This document shows positions 37,864 through 46,429 of a stretch of DNA of 64,000 nucleotides, piece by piece. The position numbers were made by a program, and so were the translations under genes. The stretch spans positions 62,001 through 126,000 of the forward strand of contig CAVVYJ010000005.1 of assembly GCA_963752495.1 (NCBI GenBank). The letters are read 5' to 3'. The number at the start of each line of letters is the position of its first letter. Position 1 is the stretch's first letter. The notes below the pieces were generated by a model, which was not told the origin of the DNA, did no database searches, and was given only the letters and a program-made list of their open reading frames with translations. The stretch is from CAVVYJ01 sp963752495. GTDB lineage: Bacteria; Pseudomonadota; Gammaproteobacteria; Burkholderiales; Methylophilaceae.

Positions 37864-39279
37864 ATGTCCGGTACTGAATCTACCCAATTTGCGTTCACAA
37901 AATGGACGCAATTTCATGAAAACCCAGCCGTTATTTCGTGGTGGCACAACAAACTCCAACCATTTCTCGCATGGTTTAGCCCAGATAAAAGGCGGACAAT
38001 ACTAGCACTTGCTGCTTTTTATGTGGCCTATAAAATGCTGCGTGAGAGCATACATGACGCGGGAAAATTCGGCATGGCGGTCAACACGCCGCTGGAAATA
38101 TTGCTACTTTGCGGATTTTTGTTTTTGTTTTTGTGGCTGACGTACAAAGCAGCAGCGAAATATAGCCAGCTACCGGCATACATTAAAAAACACCCGCTAC
38201 TTACCTTTCATGCAATTTATTGGGCAATTCTATTCCTATTGTGGAATATTCCCTCTGATTACCCACAGTTTAAGCATGCGCTTTTTGCATTTGCTTTAAT
38301 GTTGCCTTACCTCGTCTGGCGCTGTTGTTATCTGCTGATTTCCGGACAACAAGGGCGCGCACTTAAGTCTAAGTTCTCAGATCATTTATTCACGATTCTG
38401 CCTGTTTATGGTGGTAGCGAAACTCCTTACGGCAAGGGGATAGATTTTCTATCTAAATTTGAAGCCCACGATACCGAGTCTTTGGCAAAGTCACAACTTG
38501 CTGGAATCAAACTGCTGCTGTTAGGGGTTGTTTGGAGGTACTCGCTAAAACTGATGCACGCGCTGGTCTATGGCCCGGCAACATCTTTAACCGAGAAGCT
38601 GGGTGGAAACAGTCTGGAAATTCCGGAATTAACTACCCTTGCCAGCATGGGGAGCAACGCACCACTCTTATACTCATGGCTAAGCATCTATTTCGAATTA
38701 TTTGCACAGGTGCTGCACCACGCTGCATACGGCCTTGGCGTGGTGGGAGTATTGCGCCTCTTCGGGTTTAATATTTTTCGTAATACCTACAAGCCATTGC
38801 TCGCGGAAAGTGTCGTCGAATTTTGGAATCGCTACTATTATTACTTTAAAGAACTCCTCGCCAATTTTTTCTTCATGCCAACTTTTATGCAACTTGGTAA
38901 AATACTGAAAAATCAGCCAAAGTTGCGTCTGTTTTTAGCGGTGTTTGCCGCTGCTTTTGTCGGAAATATGTACTATCACATTATTGAGCAAGGCGCTTCG
39001 ATGGCCTTGGGAAGCGTGTTTGAAACGGCTTACAGCTTACGCTCACGTTTCTTTTATTGCTTTTTGCTAGCGATGGGTATTTACATTTCTATGCTACGCG
39101 AGCAAAAGCGTGCTGGCCAACCGCAATCAAGCCAGGCACTAGTAAATACGTACCTTTTACGTTATTTTAAGATTTTCGGTGTTTGGACGTTCTTTGCGAT
39201 GATTTACATATGGAATGTGCATGGTGGCATTCCATTTATGGTTCGTACTGAGTTTTTTCTACACCTATTCGGAATTTAA
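37864..39279 (+). CDS. MBOAT-like membrane acyltransferase, uncharacterised
   Basis: A 471-residue protein with about ten hydrophobic segments. The core GFNIFRNTYKPLLAESVVEF, then FWNRYYYYFKELLANFFFMP, parallels the FWRRWHxxLxxWLxDYxYxP segment of membrane-bound O-acyltransferases (DltB, AlgI). Some 35 residues later GNMYYHIIEQGA stands where MBOATs have the WHG with the catalytic His. The family link rests on this pattern and is distant. A carrier protein and an AMP ligase follow directly, as in dlt operons, where DltB passes D-alanine from carrier protein DltC across the membrane. By analogy it may acylate LPS or a periplasmic acceptor. Confidence 0.6.
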   Translation: MSGTESTQFAFTKWTQFHENPAVISWWHNKLQPFLAWFSPDKRRTILALAAFYVAYKMLRESIHDAGKFGMAVNTPLEILLLCGFLFLFLWLTYKAAAKYSQLPAYIKKHPLLTFHAIYWAILFLLWNIPSDYPQFKHALFAFALMLPYLVWRCCYLLISGQQGRALKSKFSDHLFTILPVYGGSETPYGKGIDFLSKFEAHDTESLAKSQLAGIKLLLLGVVWRYSLKLMHALVYGPATSLTEKLGGNSLEIPELTTLASMGSNAPLLYSWLSIYFELFAQVLHHAAYGLGVVGVLRLFGFNIFRNTYKPLLAESVVEFWNRYYYYFKELLANFFFMPTFMQLGKILKNQPKLRLFLAVFAAAFVGNMYYHIIEQGASMALGSVFETAYSLRSRFFYCFLLAMGIYISMLREQKRAGQPQSSQALVNTYLLRYFKIFGVWTFFAMIYIWNVHGGIPFMVRTEFFLHLFGI

Positions 39280-39296
39280 TTGATAAAGCAAAAAAT

Positions 39297-40811
39297 ATGT
39301 TGATGAATCTAGAAGTCGGCAATTTAGTCGAACCAATCAGCGGCCGCAGTTGGAGCCCAAGTGAAGTTAAAAAACAAACGGCACTACGCATCGGCCGCCT
39401 TCAAAAGCTCGGTTTAAAGCCGCAAGAGCGTGTTTTCATTCCGTTTGGTAATCGTCTGGAGTTCTTTGCAGAATTATTGGCTATTTGGCAGATTGGTGCA
39501 TGTGCAATTCCTGTGGACGCCAGACTGACTGCTTTTGAAATCAGCACCTTGGCTGAAGCTGCACTACCAACATTGGCTATCGTGGCGGATGATACAGAAC
39601 AAGCGATTTTAGATGCAATTAAAACAGCCGGAATCAAGTCAGTCAACACCACGGACATTGGCACAGCAGAAGGTAGCGCGGCGAATATTATGTCGGATTA
39701 CGACGCCTTGATTTTGTTTACATCAGGCTCTACTGGCGCACCAAAAGGTGTTGTACACACGCATCGCTCATTACGAGCACGGTGGATGACGCTGCATCAG
39801 GCGCTGAATATTCAAGACTTTGGCCGCACACTCAATATGCTCCCTACGCATTTTGGGCATGGCTTGATTTGCAACTGCTTATTCCCATGGCTCTCCGGCA
39901 AAGATTTGTATATCACACCGCCATTCAGGCCAGATATCTTAATGCGTCTGGGGTCAATTCTGGATGAACATAAAATCACTTTTATGTCGTCAGTGCCATC
40001 CATCTGGAAGCTCGCGCTTAAACTCTCTAAACCCCCGCAAGCAGGCACATTAAAGCGCATTCATGTCGGCTCAGCGCCACTTTCAGCAGGCATTTGGGAA
40101 GACATTCGTAAATGGTCTGGCACCCGTCAAGTATGCAATGCTTATGGCATAACCGAAACCGGTAGCTGGGTAGCTGGTTTGAGTGATGCCAATGTTGACG
40201 CGGAAGATGGCTTAGTTGGCGAAGGCTGGGGCGCAATCATTAAAGTGCTCAACACCGCTGAAACAAACGTGCCCATTAGTGCCGAAATGGAGTGCGCTGT
40301 GAATGAGGCGGGCTATGTATGGCTCAACACACCTGCACTCATGAAAGGTTATTTTCAGCGCGAAGATTTAACTGCAAACGCAGTGAGCAATGGCTGGTTT
40401 GTGACGGGGGATATAGGCCTCATCAACGATAAAGGTCAACTTGTTCTAAAAGGACGAGAGCGTGATGAAATTAACAAAGGCGGTATGAAAATCTACCCTG
40501 CGGACGTAGATGCCGTTGTAGAGCGTTTCGAGTTTGCAAGCGATGTTTGCACATTTGCCAATGATGATGCCATCTATGGGCAAACAGTTGCGATGGCTGT
40601 TGTCCTAAGTAAAGAAGACGGCGCCACCATTCGGAAACTATACGAGTGGATGAAAGCCCATTTGGCGGAGCCAAAAATGCCAAATCACTGGTGGGTGGTT
40701 AAAGAAATCCCGCGCACTTCACGCGGAAAAATCAATCGCGAAGCGGTAAAAGAGGCTTGCCTAAAATTACAGCCGCTTGATTTAGTCAGCATTTTGAACG
40801 AGAAAAATTAG
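39297..40811 (+). CDS. AMP-forming acyl/aminoacyl ligase (ANL superfamily)
   Basis: A 504-residue adenylate-forming enzyme. The phosphate loop LFTSGSTGAPKG lies near residue 143, YGITETGS near 285, the hinge region TGDIGLINDKGQLVLKGRERD near 365-390 and the catalytic C-terminal Lys in TSRGKINR near 480. It thus activates a carboxylic acid as acyl-AMP and can load it on a phosphopantetheine thiol. With the next gene being a free-standing carrier protein, loading of that carrier is the likely job. The substrate cannot be read. It begins 17 bases after the MBOAT-like gene. Confidence 0.85.
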   Translation: MLMNLEVGNLVEPISGRSWSPSEVKKQTALRIGRLQKLGLKPQERVFIPFGNRLEFFAELLAIWQIGACAIPVDARLTAFEISTLAEAALPTLAIVADDTEQAILDAIKTAGIKSVNTTDIGTAEGSAANIMSDYDALILFTSGSTGAPKGVVHTHRSLRARWMTLHQALNIQDFGRTLNMLPTHFGHGLICNCLFPWLSGKDLYITPPFRPDILMRLGSILDEHKITFMSSVPSIWKLALKLSKPPQAGTLKRIHVGSAPLSAGIWEDIRKWSGTRQVCNAYGITETGSWVAGLSDANVDAEDGLVGEGWGAIIKVLNTAETNVPISAEMECAVNEAGYVWLNTPALMKGYFQREDLTANAVSNGWFVTGDIGLINDKGQLVLKGRERDEINKGGMKIYPADVDAVVERFEFASDVCTFANDDAIYGQTVAMAVVLSKEDGATIRKLYEWMKAHLAEPKMPNHWWVVKEIPRTSRGKINREAVKEACLKLQPLDLVSILNEKN

Positions 40812-40827
40812 ACGAGGCTTGCCCCTG

Positions 40828-41085
40828 ATGAATACTCCCCAATCGCCTCATTTGGCTGGTTTGATGCAATTTTTGCGATCAATACAGAAGCCTGGAAAAT
40901 CTCTCGAGAACATTGGTTTTGAAGATAGCTTAGTGACAACCGGCCTCATAGATTCGTTGGCGCTTGTGCAAATCGTGCTGTATTTAGAGCAAACACATAA
41001 TCTTGATTTTTCAAACATCGGTTTTGACGCAGAGCGGCTTAGCAGTATTTCTGGCATAATTAAACTAATTGAGGAAAACACTTAA
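40828..41085 (+). CDS. Stand-alone acyl/peptidyl carrier protein
   Basis: An 85-residue acidic, helical carrier protein. The phosphopantetheine attachment site is the Ser in GLIDSLALVQ near residue 45, followed by the IVLYLEQTHNLDF helix typical of ACP/PCP domains. I chose ATG 40828 (MNTPQ); a TTG at 40819 would add three residues. It lies 16 bases after the ligase gene and its stop overlaps the ATG of the next gene by one base (TAATG), so ligase, carrier and lyase are tightly coupled. Confidence 0.85.
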   Translation: MNTPQSPHLAGLMQFLRSIQKPGKSLENIGFEDSLVTTGLIDSLALVQIVLYLEQTHNLDFSNIGFDAERLSSISGIIKLIEENT

Positions 41086-41933
41086 TGTCATCTACTATCA
41101 GCCATGGTCAACGCCTTCGAGAATCTGTTGCAACACAAGAATTCACGCCTTTTATAGGTGTTTACGATGTATTTTCTGCCACTATGGCAGCTAGGCATTT
41201 CGATAGCCTATTTGTTAGCGGATTCGGCTTCGCTGCCAGTCATTATGGCTTGCCAGATATTGGTTTTATCACCTGGACAGATATTGTCAATTTCGTACAA
41301 CGCCTGCGCACGGTCTTGCCCACACATAATCTACTTGTCGATATCGATGATGGTTACTGTGACCCTGAAGTCGCTTGCCATGTGGTTTCAGTACTCGAAA
41401 GCATTGGCGCGTCTGGCGTAGTGCTCGAAGATCAAAAACGTCCGCGAAAATGTGGTCACTTCGACGGTAAACAAATCATGGAATTGGATGAATATATCGC
41501 CAAACTCAAAGCGGTGCTAGCTACACGCCGCGATTTGTTTGTGATTGCTCGCACCGATGCCTCGGATGTCGACGACATCGCCAAAAGAATCAAGGCATTT
41601 GCAGAAGCTGGCGCCGATGCGGTGTTGGTTGATGGCCTAAAAGACTTGGACGTTGTACGGCAACTTAGCCAACAAATCGATCAGCCATTTTGCTTTAATC
41701 AAATTGCCGGTGGAAAATCTCCTGTTTGCACGCAAACTGAATTAAAAGCATCCGGCATCTCGATTGCCATCTACAGCACGCCCTGCCTATTCGCAGCACA
41801 AACCGCAATCGATCAAGCGATGCTGGACCTGAAAGCAAAAGATGGCTCATTGGCTGGCAGCCCGATTGGCGTGAAAGATTGTACAAACGTGCTTAATGAC
41901 AATCTAACTCGTCGCGACCAATTTAAACGTTAA
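41085..41933 (+). CDS. Isocitrate lyase/PEP mutase superfamily enzyme
   Basis: A 282-residue TIM-barrel enzyme of the ICL/PEP-mutase family. VDIDDGYCDP supplies Mg2+ ligands, and the gating loop reads LEDQKRPRKCGH near residues 118-130. The KCGH form with a catalytic Cys is that of carbon-carbon lyases (methylisocitrate lyase, isocitrate lyase, petal-death protein) rather than of PEP mutase, whose loop ends in N-S. VIARTDA and GADAVLVDG are also typical. It is translationally coupled to the carrier protein. It may make or recycle the small acid handled by ligase and carrier; this is inference, as no substrate is evident. Confidence 0.8.
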   Translation: MSSTISHGQRLRESVATQEFTPFIGVYDVFSATMAARHFDSLFVSGFGFAASHYGLPDIGFITWTDIVNFVQRLRTVLPTHNLLVDIDDGYCDPEVACHVVSVLESIGASGVVLEDQKRPRKCGHFDGKQIMELDEYIAKLKAVLATRRDLFVIARTDASDVDDIAKRIKAFAEAGADAVLVDGLKDLDVVRQLSQQIDQPFCFNQIAGGKSPVCTQTELKASGISIAIYSTPCLFAAQTAIDQAMLDLKAKDGSLAGSPIGVKDCTNVLNDNLTRRDQFKR

Positions 41934-41962
41934 AAAAATTCACACATTCTCTTGAAATGGGG

Positions 41963-41990
41963 CTTGTAATTCCATCACATATCCCCACTT
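41963..41990 (+). promoter_or_regulatory. Sigma-32-like promoter before grpE
   Basis: CTTGTAA (41963-41969), 13 bases, then CCCCACTT (41983-41990) resemble the heat-shock consensus CTTGAAA-N(11-16)-CCCCATnT. It lies 37 bases before the grpE start. A second CTTGAAA at 41951-41957 is too far from the same -10 to serve. Confidence 0.6.
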
Positions 41991-42027
41991 TCCAATAAGT
42001 GTTATTAAGAACTTACTGGGGAGCATC

Positions 42028-42534
42028 ATGCAAGAAAATCAAGAAAATCAGCTGAACGAAGAAGCTTCAGCCGAAACATCGTCACCGGAAGAAAAAATCG
42101 CCGAACTTGAAGCGCAGCTAGCAGAGGCGCAAGCAGCTGTTTTATATGCCAAGGCAGAAGGCGAGAATATTCGCCGCCGCGCGTTTGATGATATCGACAA
42201 AGCACGTAAATTTGCATTAGAGAAATTTAGCGGTGAATTATTGGCAGTAAAAGACAGTCTAGACAGCGCGCTAACGGTTGAAAATGCAACGGTTGAAAGT
42301 TATAAGAATGGCGTTGAACTCACAGCAAAACAACTTTTAAGCGTATTCGAGAAATTCAACATTATTGAAGTAAATCCTGCTGGCGAAAAGTTTGACCCAA
42401 ATAAGCACCAAGCAATTAGTGCGGTTGAATCGGATGCAGAACCAAACACCGTGATTACTGTACTGCAAAAAGGTTACACGCTAAACGAGCGCGTACTGCG
42501 CCCAGCTTTGGTGATGGTCTCAAAAGCCAAATAG
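42028..42534 (+). CDS. grpE: Nucleotide exchange factor GrpE
   Basis: GrpE releases ADP from DnaK. The 168-residue protein has an acidic disordered N terminus, a long coiled coil (about residues 22-85, with KIAELEAQLAEAQ and AEGENIRRRAFDDIDKA), a four-helix part and the C-terminal beta-wing (GEKFDPNKHQAISAV and GYTLNERVLRPALVMV). A GGGGAGC ribosome site precedes ATG 42028. It leads the grpE-dnaK-dnaJ group behind a sigma-32-like promoter. Confidence 0.96.
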   Translation: MQENQENQLNEEASAETSSPEEKIAELEAQLAEAQAAVLYAKAEGENIRRRAFDDIDKARKFALEKFSGELLAVKDSLDSALTVENATVESYKNGVELTAKQLLSVFEKFNIIEVNPAGEKFDPNKHQAISAVESDAEPNTVITVLQKGYTLNERVLRPALVMVSKAK

Positions 42535-42566
42535 TTTCTTTTTAGTGACCATTTTTTAAACAGGGT

Positions 42567-42594
42567 CTTGAAAAGTAAAAAATCATCCCAAGCT
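42567..42594 (+). promoter_or_regulatory. Possible sigma-32-like promoter before dnaK
   Basis: CTTGAAA (42567-42573) is a perfect heat-shock -35; 13 bases later CCCAAGCT (42587-42594) is a partial -10. It would start transcription about 45 bases before dnaK, in the 113-base gap after grpE. No CIRCE element is present here. Confidence 0.45.
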
Positions 42595-42647
42595 TACTGT
42601 CATCGAGGCAATAGCTTCAAACTAACAAAGAATTAAGGATATAAATT

Positions 42648-44570
42648 ATGGGTAAAATTATTGGAATTGACTTAGGCACAACGAATTCTTGCGTTGCAGT
42701 GATGGAAGGCGGCAAACCACGCGTGATTGAAAATGCGGAAGGTACGCGCACCACACCTTCTATCATCGCATACCAAGATGATGGTGAAATCTTGGCTGGC
42801 GCACCTGCAAAACGTCAGGCTGTGACCAACCCTAAAAACACACTGTATGCGGTAAAACGCCTGATTGGCCGCCGTTTTGACGAAAAAGAAGTGCAAAAAG
42901 ACATCAAATTGATGCCTTACACGATTGCTAAAGCTGACAATGGTGATGCATGGGTGGAAGTGCGCGGTGAAAAAATGGCTCCTCCACAGATTTCAGCCGA
43001 AGTGTTGCGCAAAATGAAAAAAACTGCGGAAGACTACTTGGGCGAAGCAGTTACCGAAGCTGTGATTACCGTGCCTGCTTACTTTAACGACAGTCAACGT
43101 CAAGCAACTAAAGATGCTGGACGTATCGCAGGCTTAGATGTAAAACGTATCATCAACGAGCCAACTGCGGCTGCGCTGGCATTTGGTCTGGACAAACAAG
43201 AAGGTGACCGCAAAATTGCCGTGTATGACTTGGGTGGCGGTACATTCGACATTTCAATTATTGAAATTTCAGAGATTGATGGCGAACATCAATTTGAAGT
43301 ACTTTCCACTAACGGCGATACATTCTTAGGTGGTGAAGATTTCGACAACCGCTTAATCGACTTTTTGGCTGATGAGTTTAAGAAAGACAACGGCGGCCTC
43401 GATTTACGCAATGACTTGCTAGCAAAACAACGCTTAAAAGAAGCCGCAGAAAAAGCAAAAATTGAGCTTTCATCAAGCGCACAAACCGAAGTGAACTTGC
43501 CTTACATTACAGCTGATGCAACTGGCCCTAAGCACTTGGTGGTAAAAATCACGCGCACTAAATTTGAGTCGTTGGTCGAAGATTTGATTGAGCGCACCAT
43601 TGCACCATGTAAGACAGCAATTAAAGATGCTGGCGTTTCTATCAGCGATATTTCTGATGTGATTTTAGTCGGCGGCCAAAGCCGTATGCCTAAAGTGCAA
43701 GAGAAAGTAAAAGAAATTTTTGGTAAAGAGCCACGTAAAGACGTGAACCCTGATGAAGCCGTGGCCGTTGGCGCTGCGATTCAAGGTGGCGTGTTGCAAG
43801 GTGATGTGAAAGATGTATTGTTGCTGGACGTAACTCCATTGACTTTAGGTATTGAAACACTAGGCGGCGTGATGACGAAACTCATCAAGAAAAACACCAC
43901 GATTCCTACCAAGGCGTCACAAGTGTTCTCTACTGCGGATGACAACCAAAATGCGGTGACCATTCAGGTGTTACAGGGTGAGCGTGAAATGGCAACTGGC
44001 AACAAATCGCTAGGTCAGTTCAACTTAACGGATATTCCACCTGCACCACGTGGCATGCCACAAATTGAAGTGACGTTTGACATCGATGCTAATGGTATTT
44101 TGCATGTTTCTGCAAAAGACAAAGCCACTGGCAAAGAGAACAAAATCACCATTAAGGCCAACAGCGGCTTAAGTGAAGACGAAATCAAACGCATGGAAGA
44201 GGATGCTGCTGCTCACGCGGATGAAGACAAAGCGCTGCGCGAATTAGTGGATGCACGTAATAGTGCCGATGGCATGGTGCACTCAGTTAAAAAATCGCTG
44301 ACCGAGCATGGCGACAAGTTGGACGAAGCCGAAAAAACAGCGATTGAAACCGCAATTAAAGAAGTTGAGGATGTGTTGAAAGATGGCGATAAAGCGACTA
44401 TTGAAGCCAAAACCAATGCCTTGATGGAAGCCTCACAAAAGCTAGGCGAAAAAGTGTATGCAGAGCAACAAGCGCAACAAAATGCACAGCCTAGTCCAGA
44501 AGGTGAAAAAACCGTTGATGCCGATGTGGTGGATGCTGAATTTGAAGAAGTGAAATCTGACAAGGCGTAA
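42648..44570 (+). CDS. dnaK: Chaperone DnaK (Hsp70)
   Basis: DnaK binds unfolded proteins in an ATP cycle run by DnaJ and GrpE. The 640 residues include IGIDLGTTNSCVAVMEG at the start, VITVPAYFNDSQRQATKDAG, the nucleotide-binding YDLGGGTFDISIIE, VGGQSRMPKVQ, the hydrophobic linker DVLLLDVTPL and the helical lid, ending in the acidic VVDAEFEEVKSDKA. All correspond to proteobacterial DnaK. An AAGGAT site precedes the ATG and a terminator follows. Confidence 0.99.
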   Translation: MGKIIGIDLGTTNSCVAVMEGGKPRVIENAEGTRTTPSIIAYQDDGEILAGAPAKRQAVTNPKNTLYAVKRLIGRRFDEKEVQKDIKLMPYTIAKADNGDAWVEVRGEKMAPPQISAEVLRKMKKTAEDYLGEAVTEAVITVPAYFNDSQRQATKDAGRIAGLDVKRIINEPTAAALAFGLDKQEGDRKIAVYDLGGGTFDISIIEISEIDGEHQFEVLSTNGDTFLGGEDFDNRLIDFLADEFKKDNGGLDLRNDLLAKQRLKEAAEKAKIELSSSAQTEVNLPYITADATGPKHLVVKITRTKFESLVEDLIERTIAPCKTAIKDAGVSISDISDVILVGGQSRMPKVQEKVKEIFGKEPRKDVNPDEAVAVGAAIQGGVLQGDVKDVLLLDVTPLTLGIETLGGVMTKLIKKNTTIPTKASQVFSTADDNQNAVTIQVLQGEREMATGNKSLGQFNLTDIPPAPRGMPQIEVTFDIDANGILHVSAKDKATGKENKITIKANSGLSEDEIKRMEEDAAAHADEDKALRELVDARNSADGMVHSVKKSLTEHGDKLDEAEKTAIETAIKEVEDVLKDGDKATIEAKTNALMEASQKLGEKVYAEQQAQQNAQPSPEGEKTVDADVVDAEFEEVKSDKA

Positions 44571-44587
44571 AATGTACTAGCAAACCG

Positions 44588-44621
44588 AACACACTGCGGC
44601 CAAACCGCGGTGTGTTTTTTG
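44588..44621 (+). terminator. Terminator between dnaK and dnaJ
   Basis: ACACACTGCGG (44589-44599) and CCGCGGTGTGT (44605-44615) form an 11-bp stem with one T-G pair and a five-base loop, followed by TTTTTT. It would reduce dnaJ transcription relative to dnaK. Confidence 0.85.
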
Positions 44622-44655
44622 CCTATATGGCGATACAAAAGTTGAAGAGATAAAA

Positions 44656-45783
44656 ATGGCTGCAAAAAAAGACTATTACGAAGTGTTGGGTGTCAACCGT
44701 GATGCCACTGATGAGGAAATTAAAAAATCCTTTAAAAAGCTGGCAATGAAGCATCATCCTGACCGCAACCCAGATAATCCAAAAGCAGAAGAGCTGTTTA
44801 AAGAGGCAAAAGAAGCTTACGAAATTTTATCGGACGAACAAAAACGTGCCGCTTATGACCAATACGGCCATGCGGGCGTAGATCCTAGTATGGGCGGCGG
44901 TGCTGGCGCAGGCTTTGGTGGTGCTGGCTTTGCTGACGCATTTGGTGATATTTTCGGTGATATTTTTGGTGGTGGACGTGGTGGTCAACGCAGCAACGTA
45001 TACCGCGGCGCGGATTTACGTTACAACATGGAAATTTCACTGGAAGATGCAGCCAAAGGCACAGAAACTAAAATTCGCATCCCCGTGATGGCACAATGTG
45101 AGACTTGCCATGGCTCTGGCGCTCGCCCTGGCACAAGCCCAATCACTTGTACAACCTGTGGTGGTCATGGTCAGGTACGGATGCAACAAGGCTTTTTCTC
45201 GGTGCAGCAAACTTGCCCCAAATGTCACGGTACCGGCAAAATGGTGAAAGATCCATGCCCTACCTGCAATGCTGCTGGCCGTATTAAACAACACAAAACC
45301 TTATCTGTTAAGATTCCAACAGGTGTGGATGAAGGCGATAGAATTCGCTTGAGTGGTGAAGGCGAAGCCGGCGTGAATGGCGGGCCAACGGGCGACTTGT
45401 ATGTGGTGATTCACCTCAAACAACACGAAATATTCCAGCGTGAAGGCGGCAACTTACATTGCGAAATGCCAATTAGCTTTAGCACGGCTGCGCTTGGTGG
45501 CGAGATTGAAGTACCGACACTCGATGGTTCTGCAAAAATGAAAATACCGCCAGAAACACAAACAGGTGCAACGTTCCGTCTGCGCGGTAAAGGCATAAAA
45601 CCGTTACGCTCAAACGAGCACGGTGATTTAATGGTGCATGTGGTGGTGGAAACACCTGTAAAACTCACCGAACGGCAAAAAGAATTGTTGCGTGAGCTTG
45701 AGACGATTAATCAGCAAGATTCAGGTAAGCATAGCCCAAGAAATAAGAGCTGGGTAGATAAAGCGAAAGCGTTTTTTGGTTAA
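44656..45783 (+). CDS. dnaJ: Co-chaperone DnaJ (Hsp40)
   Basis: DnaJ delivers substrates to DnaK and stimulates its ATPase. The 375-residue protein has an N-terminal J domain with HHPDRNPDN (HPD motif near residue 33), a Gly/Phe-rich linker (about 75-115), four zinc-binding CxxCxGxG-type repeats (CETCHGSG, CTTCGGHG, CPKCHGTG, CPTCNAAG at about 145-215) and the C-terminal substrate domain. It is a type I DnaJ. An AGAGAT sequence precedes the ATG. Confidence 0.98.
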   Translation: MAAKKDYYEVLGVNRDATDEEIKKSFKKLAMKHHPDRNPDNPKAEELFKEAKEAYEILSDEQKRAAYDQYGHAGVDPSMGGGAGAGFGGAGFADAFGDIFGDIFGGGRGGQRSNVYRGADLRYNMEISLEDAAKGTETKIRIPVMAQCETCHGSGARPGTSPITCTTCGGHGQVRMQQGFFSVQQTCPKCHGTGKMVKDPCPTCNAAGRIKQHKTLSVKIPTGVDEGDRIRLSGEGEAGVNGGPTGDLYVVIHLKQHEIFQREGGNLHCEMPISFSTAALGGEIEVPTLDGSAKMKIPPETQTGATFRLRGKGIKPLRSNEHGDLMVHVVVETPVKLTERQKELLRELETINQQDSGKHSPRNKSWVDKAKAFFG

Positions 45784-45798
45784 TTTATTGTGAAAATA

Positions 45799-45839
45799 AC
45801 TGCCCTGCAAGCCAATATCCATGCGGATTGTAGGGCAGT
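45799..45839. terminator. Long hairpin after dnaJ
   Basis: ACTGCCCTGCAA (45799-45810) pairs with TTGTAGGGCAGT (45828-45839) with one mismatch, around a 17-base loop. No T run follows on the plus strand, so it may be a weak or Rho-assisted terminator or an mRNA 3' stabilising structure. Confidence 0.5.
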
Positions 45840-45866
45840 AACAAAATACTACAAAACCTTACATTT

Positions 45867-45899
45867 CAGTTACAGCACCGTCATCTCTTCGTAATATCT
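45867..45899 (+). promoter_or_regulatory. Three 11-bp direct repeats before the first small secreted protein gene
   Basis: CAGTTACAGCA, CCGTCATCTCT and TCGTAATATCT follow each other at exactly 11-bp spacing. The pattern of a seven-base unit plus four bases is that of Pho boxes (consensus CTGTCAT), bound by PhoB or a related OmpR-family regulator. A similar array lies before the paralogous gene at 46430. A -10 candidate is in the following TATTGTTAAAG. Confidence 0.45.
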
Positions 45900-45938
45900 T
45901 ATTGTTAAAGTACCCCCTCAATAAGAAGGAGACATCCC

Positions 45939-46295
45939 ATGATGAAACAACAATTAACAAACAGCATTTTGCTAGGCGGGCTACTATTAGGCGGCATGGC
46001 TTATCAGCCAGCTGAAGCCCGTGTGGCTGGTACAAGCCAGCCAAGCGCCGGTAAATCCAGATCCATGTCATCTGAACAGTTTTACGAGACGCTCGGAAAA
46101 ACCAAGCCGAATCAAGTTGCGACTAATTTTGGCATGCCAGATAACATCGTATCCATTAGAAACTCGGCTGGGGCAGTGACCGGCGTGATGTGGGTTTATC
46201 ACGATGCCGTGACAAAAGGTGAAACCAAGTTGAACGCCAATTTTATGATTGTAAATGGCGAATTCATCTACGTTTCGTTATCAGAAGCTAGCTAA
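45939..46295 (+). CDS. Small secreted protein, paralogue 1 (BamE/SmpA-like domain suspected)
   Basis: A 118-residue protein with a signal peptide ending near AEA-R (about residue 27). The mature part has MSSEQFYETLGKT, then FGMPDNIVSIRN and GVMWVYHDAV. The pattern of a helix, a GxPD turn and a WxY strand resembles the small SmpA/OmlA (BamE) fold, but that is a fold-level guess. The gene at 46430 encodes a clear paralogue. A strong AAGGAG site precedes the ATG. It is probably periplasmic; function unknown. Confidence 0.75.
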   Translation: MMKQQLTNSILLGGLLLGGMAYQPAEARVAGTSQPSAGKSRSMSSEQFYETLGKTKPNQVATNFGMPDNIVSIRNSAGAVTGVMWVYHDAVTKGETKLNANFMIVNGEFIYVSLSEAS

Positions 46296-46345
46296 ACCGG
46301 CTCGCTCACACCTCTGTAACAATTTAATTTTTAGTTTTTACATTT

Positions 46346-46389
46346 TGGTTACAGCTTGGTCATCAATCAGTCATACATTCTGGTTATAG
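46346..46389 (+). promoter_or_regulatory. Three to four 11-bp direct repeats before the second small secreted protein gene
   Basis: TGGTTACAGCT, TGGTCATCAAT and CAGTCATACAT follow at 11-bp spacing, then TCTGGTTATAG, whose TTATAG (46384-46389) fits a -10 box. TGGTCAT and CAGTCAT match the Pho-box unit CTGTCAT at five and six of seven positions. The layout repeats that at 45867-45899. Confidence 0.5.
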
Positions 46390-46429
46390 TTGAGCCTCAA
46401 TATTTAGTAATAAAAAAGGAGATTTAAAA

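Noticed and set aside
39700..39760. Reading of the AMP ligase as a DltA orthologue proper
   Set aside because: The motifs are general to ANL enzymes; nothing specific to D-alanine recognition could be seen, so the substrate is left open.
41085..41933. Phosphonate biosynthesis by PEP mutase
   Set aside because: The loop has the KCGH lyase form and no phosphonopyruvate decarboxylase or other phosphonate genes are nearby.
42535..42647. CIRCE element before dnaK
   Set aside because: No TTAGCACTC-like inverted repeat is present; only a sigma-32-like -35 is seen.
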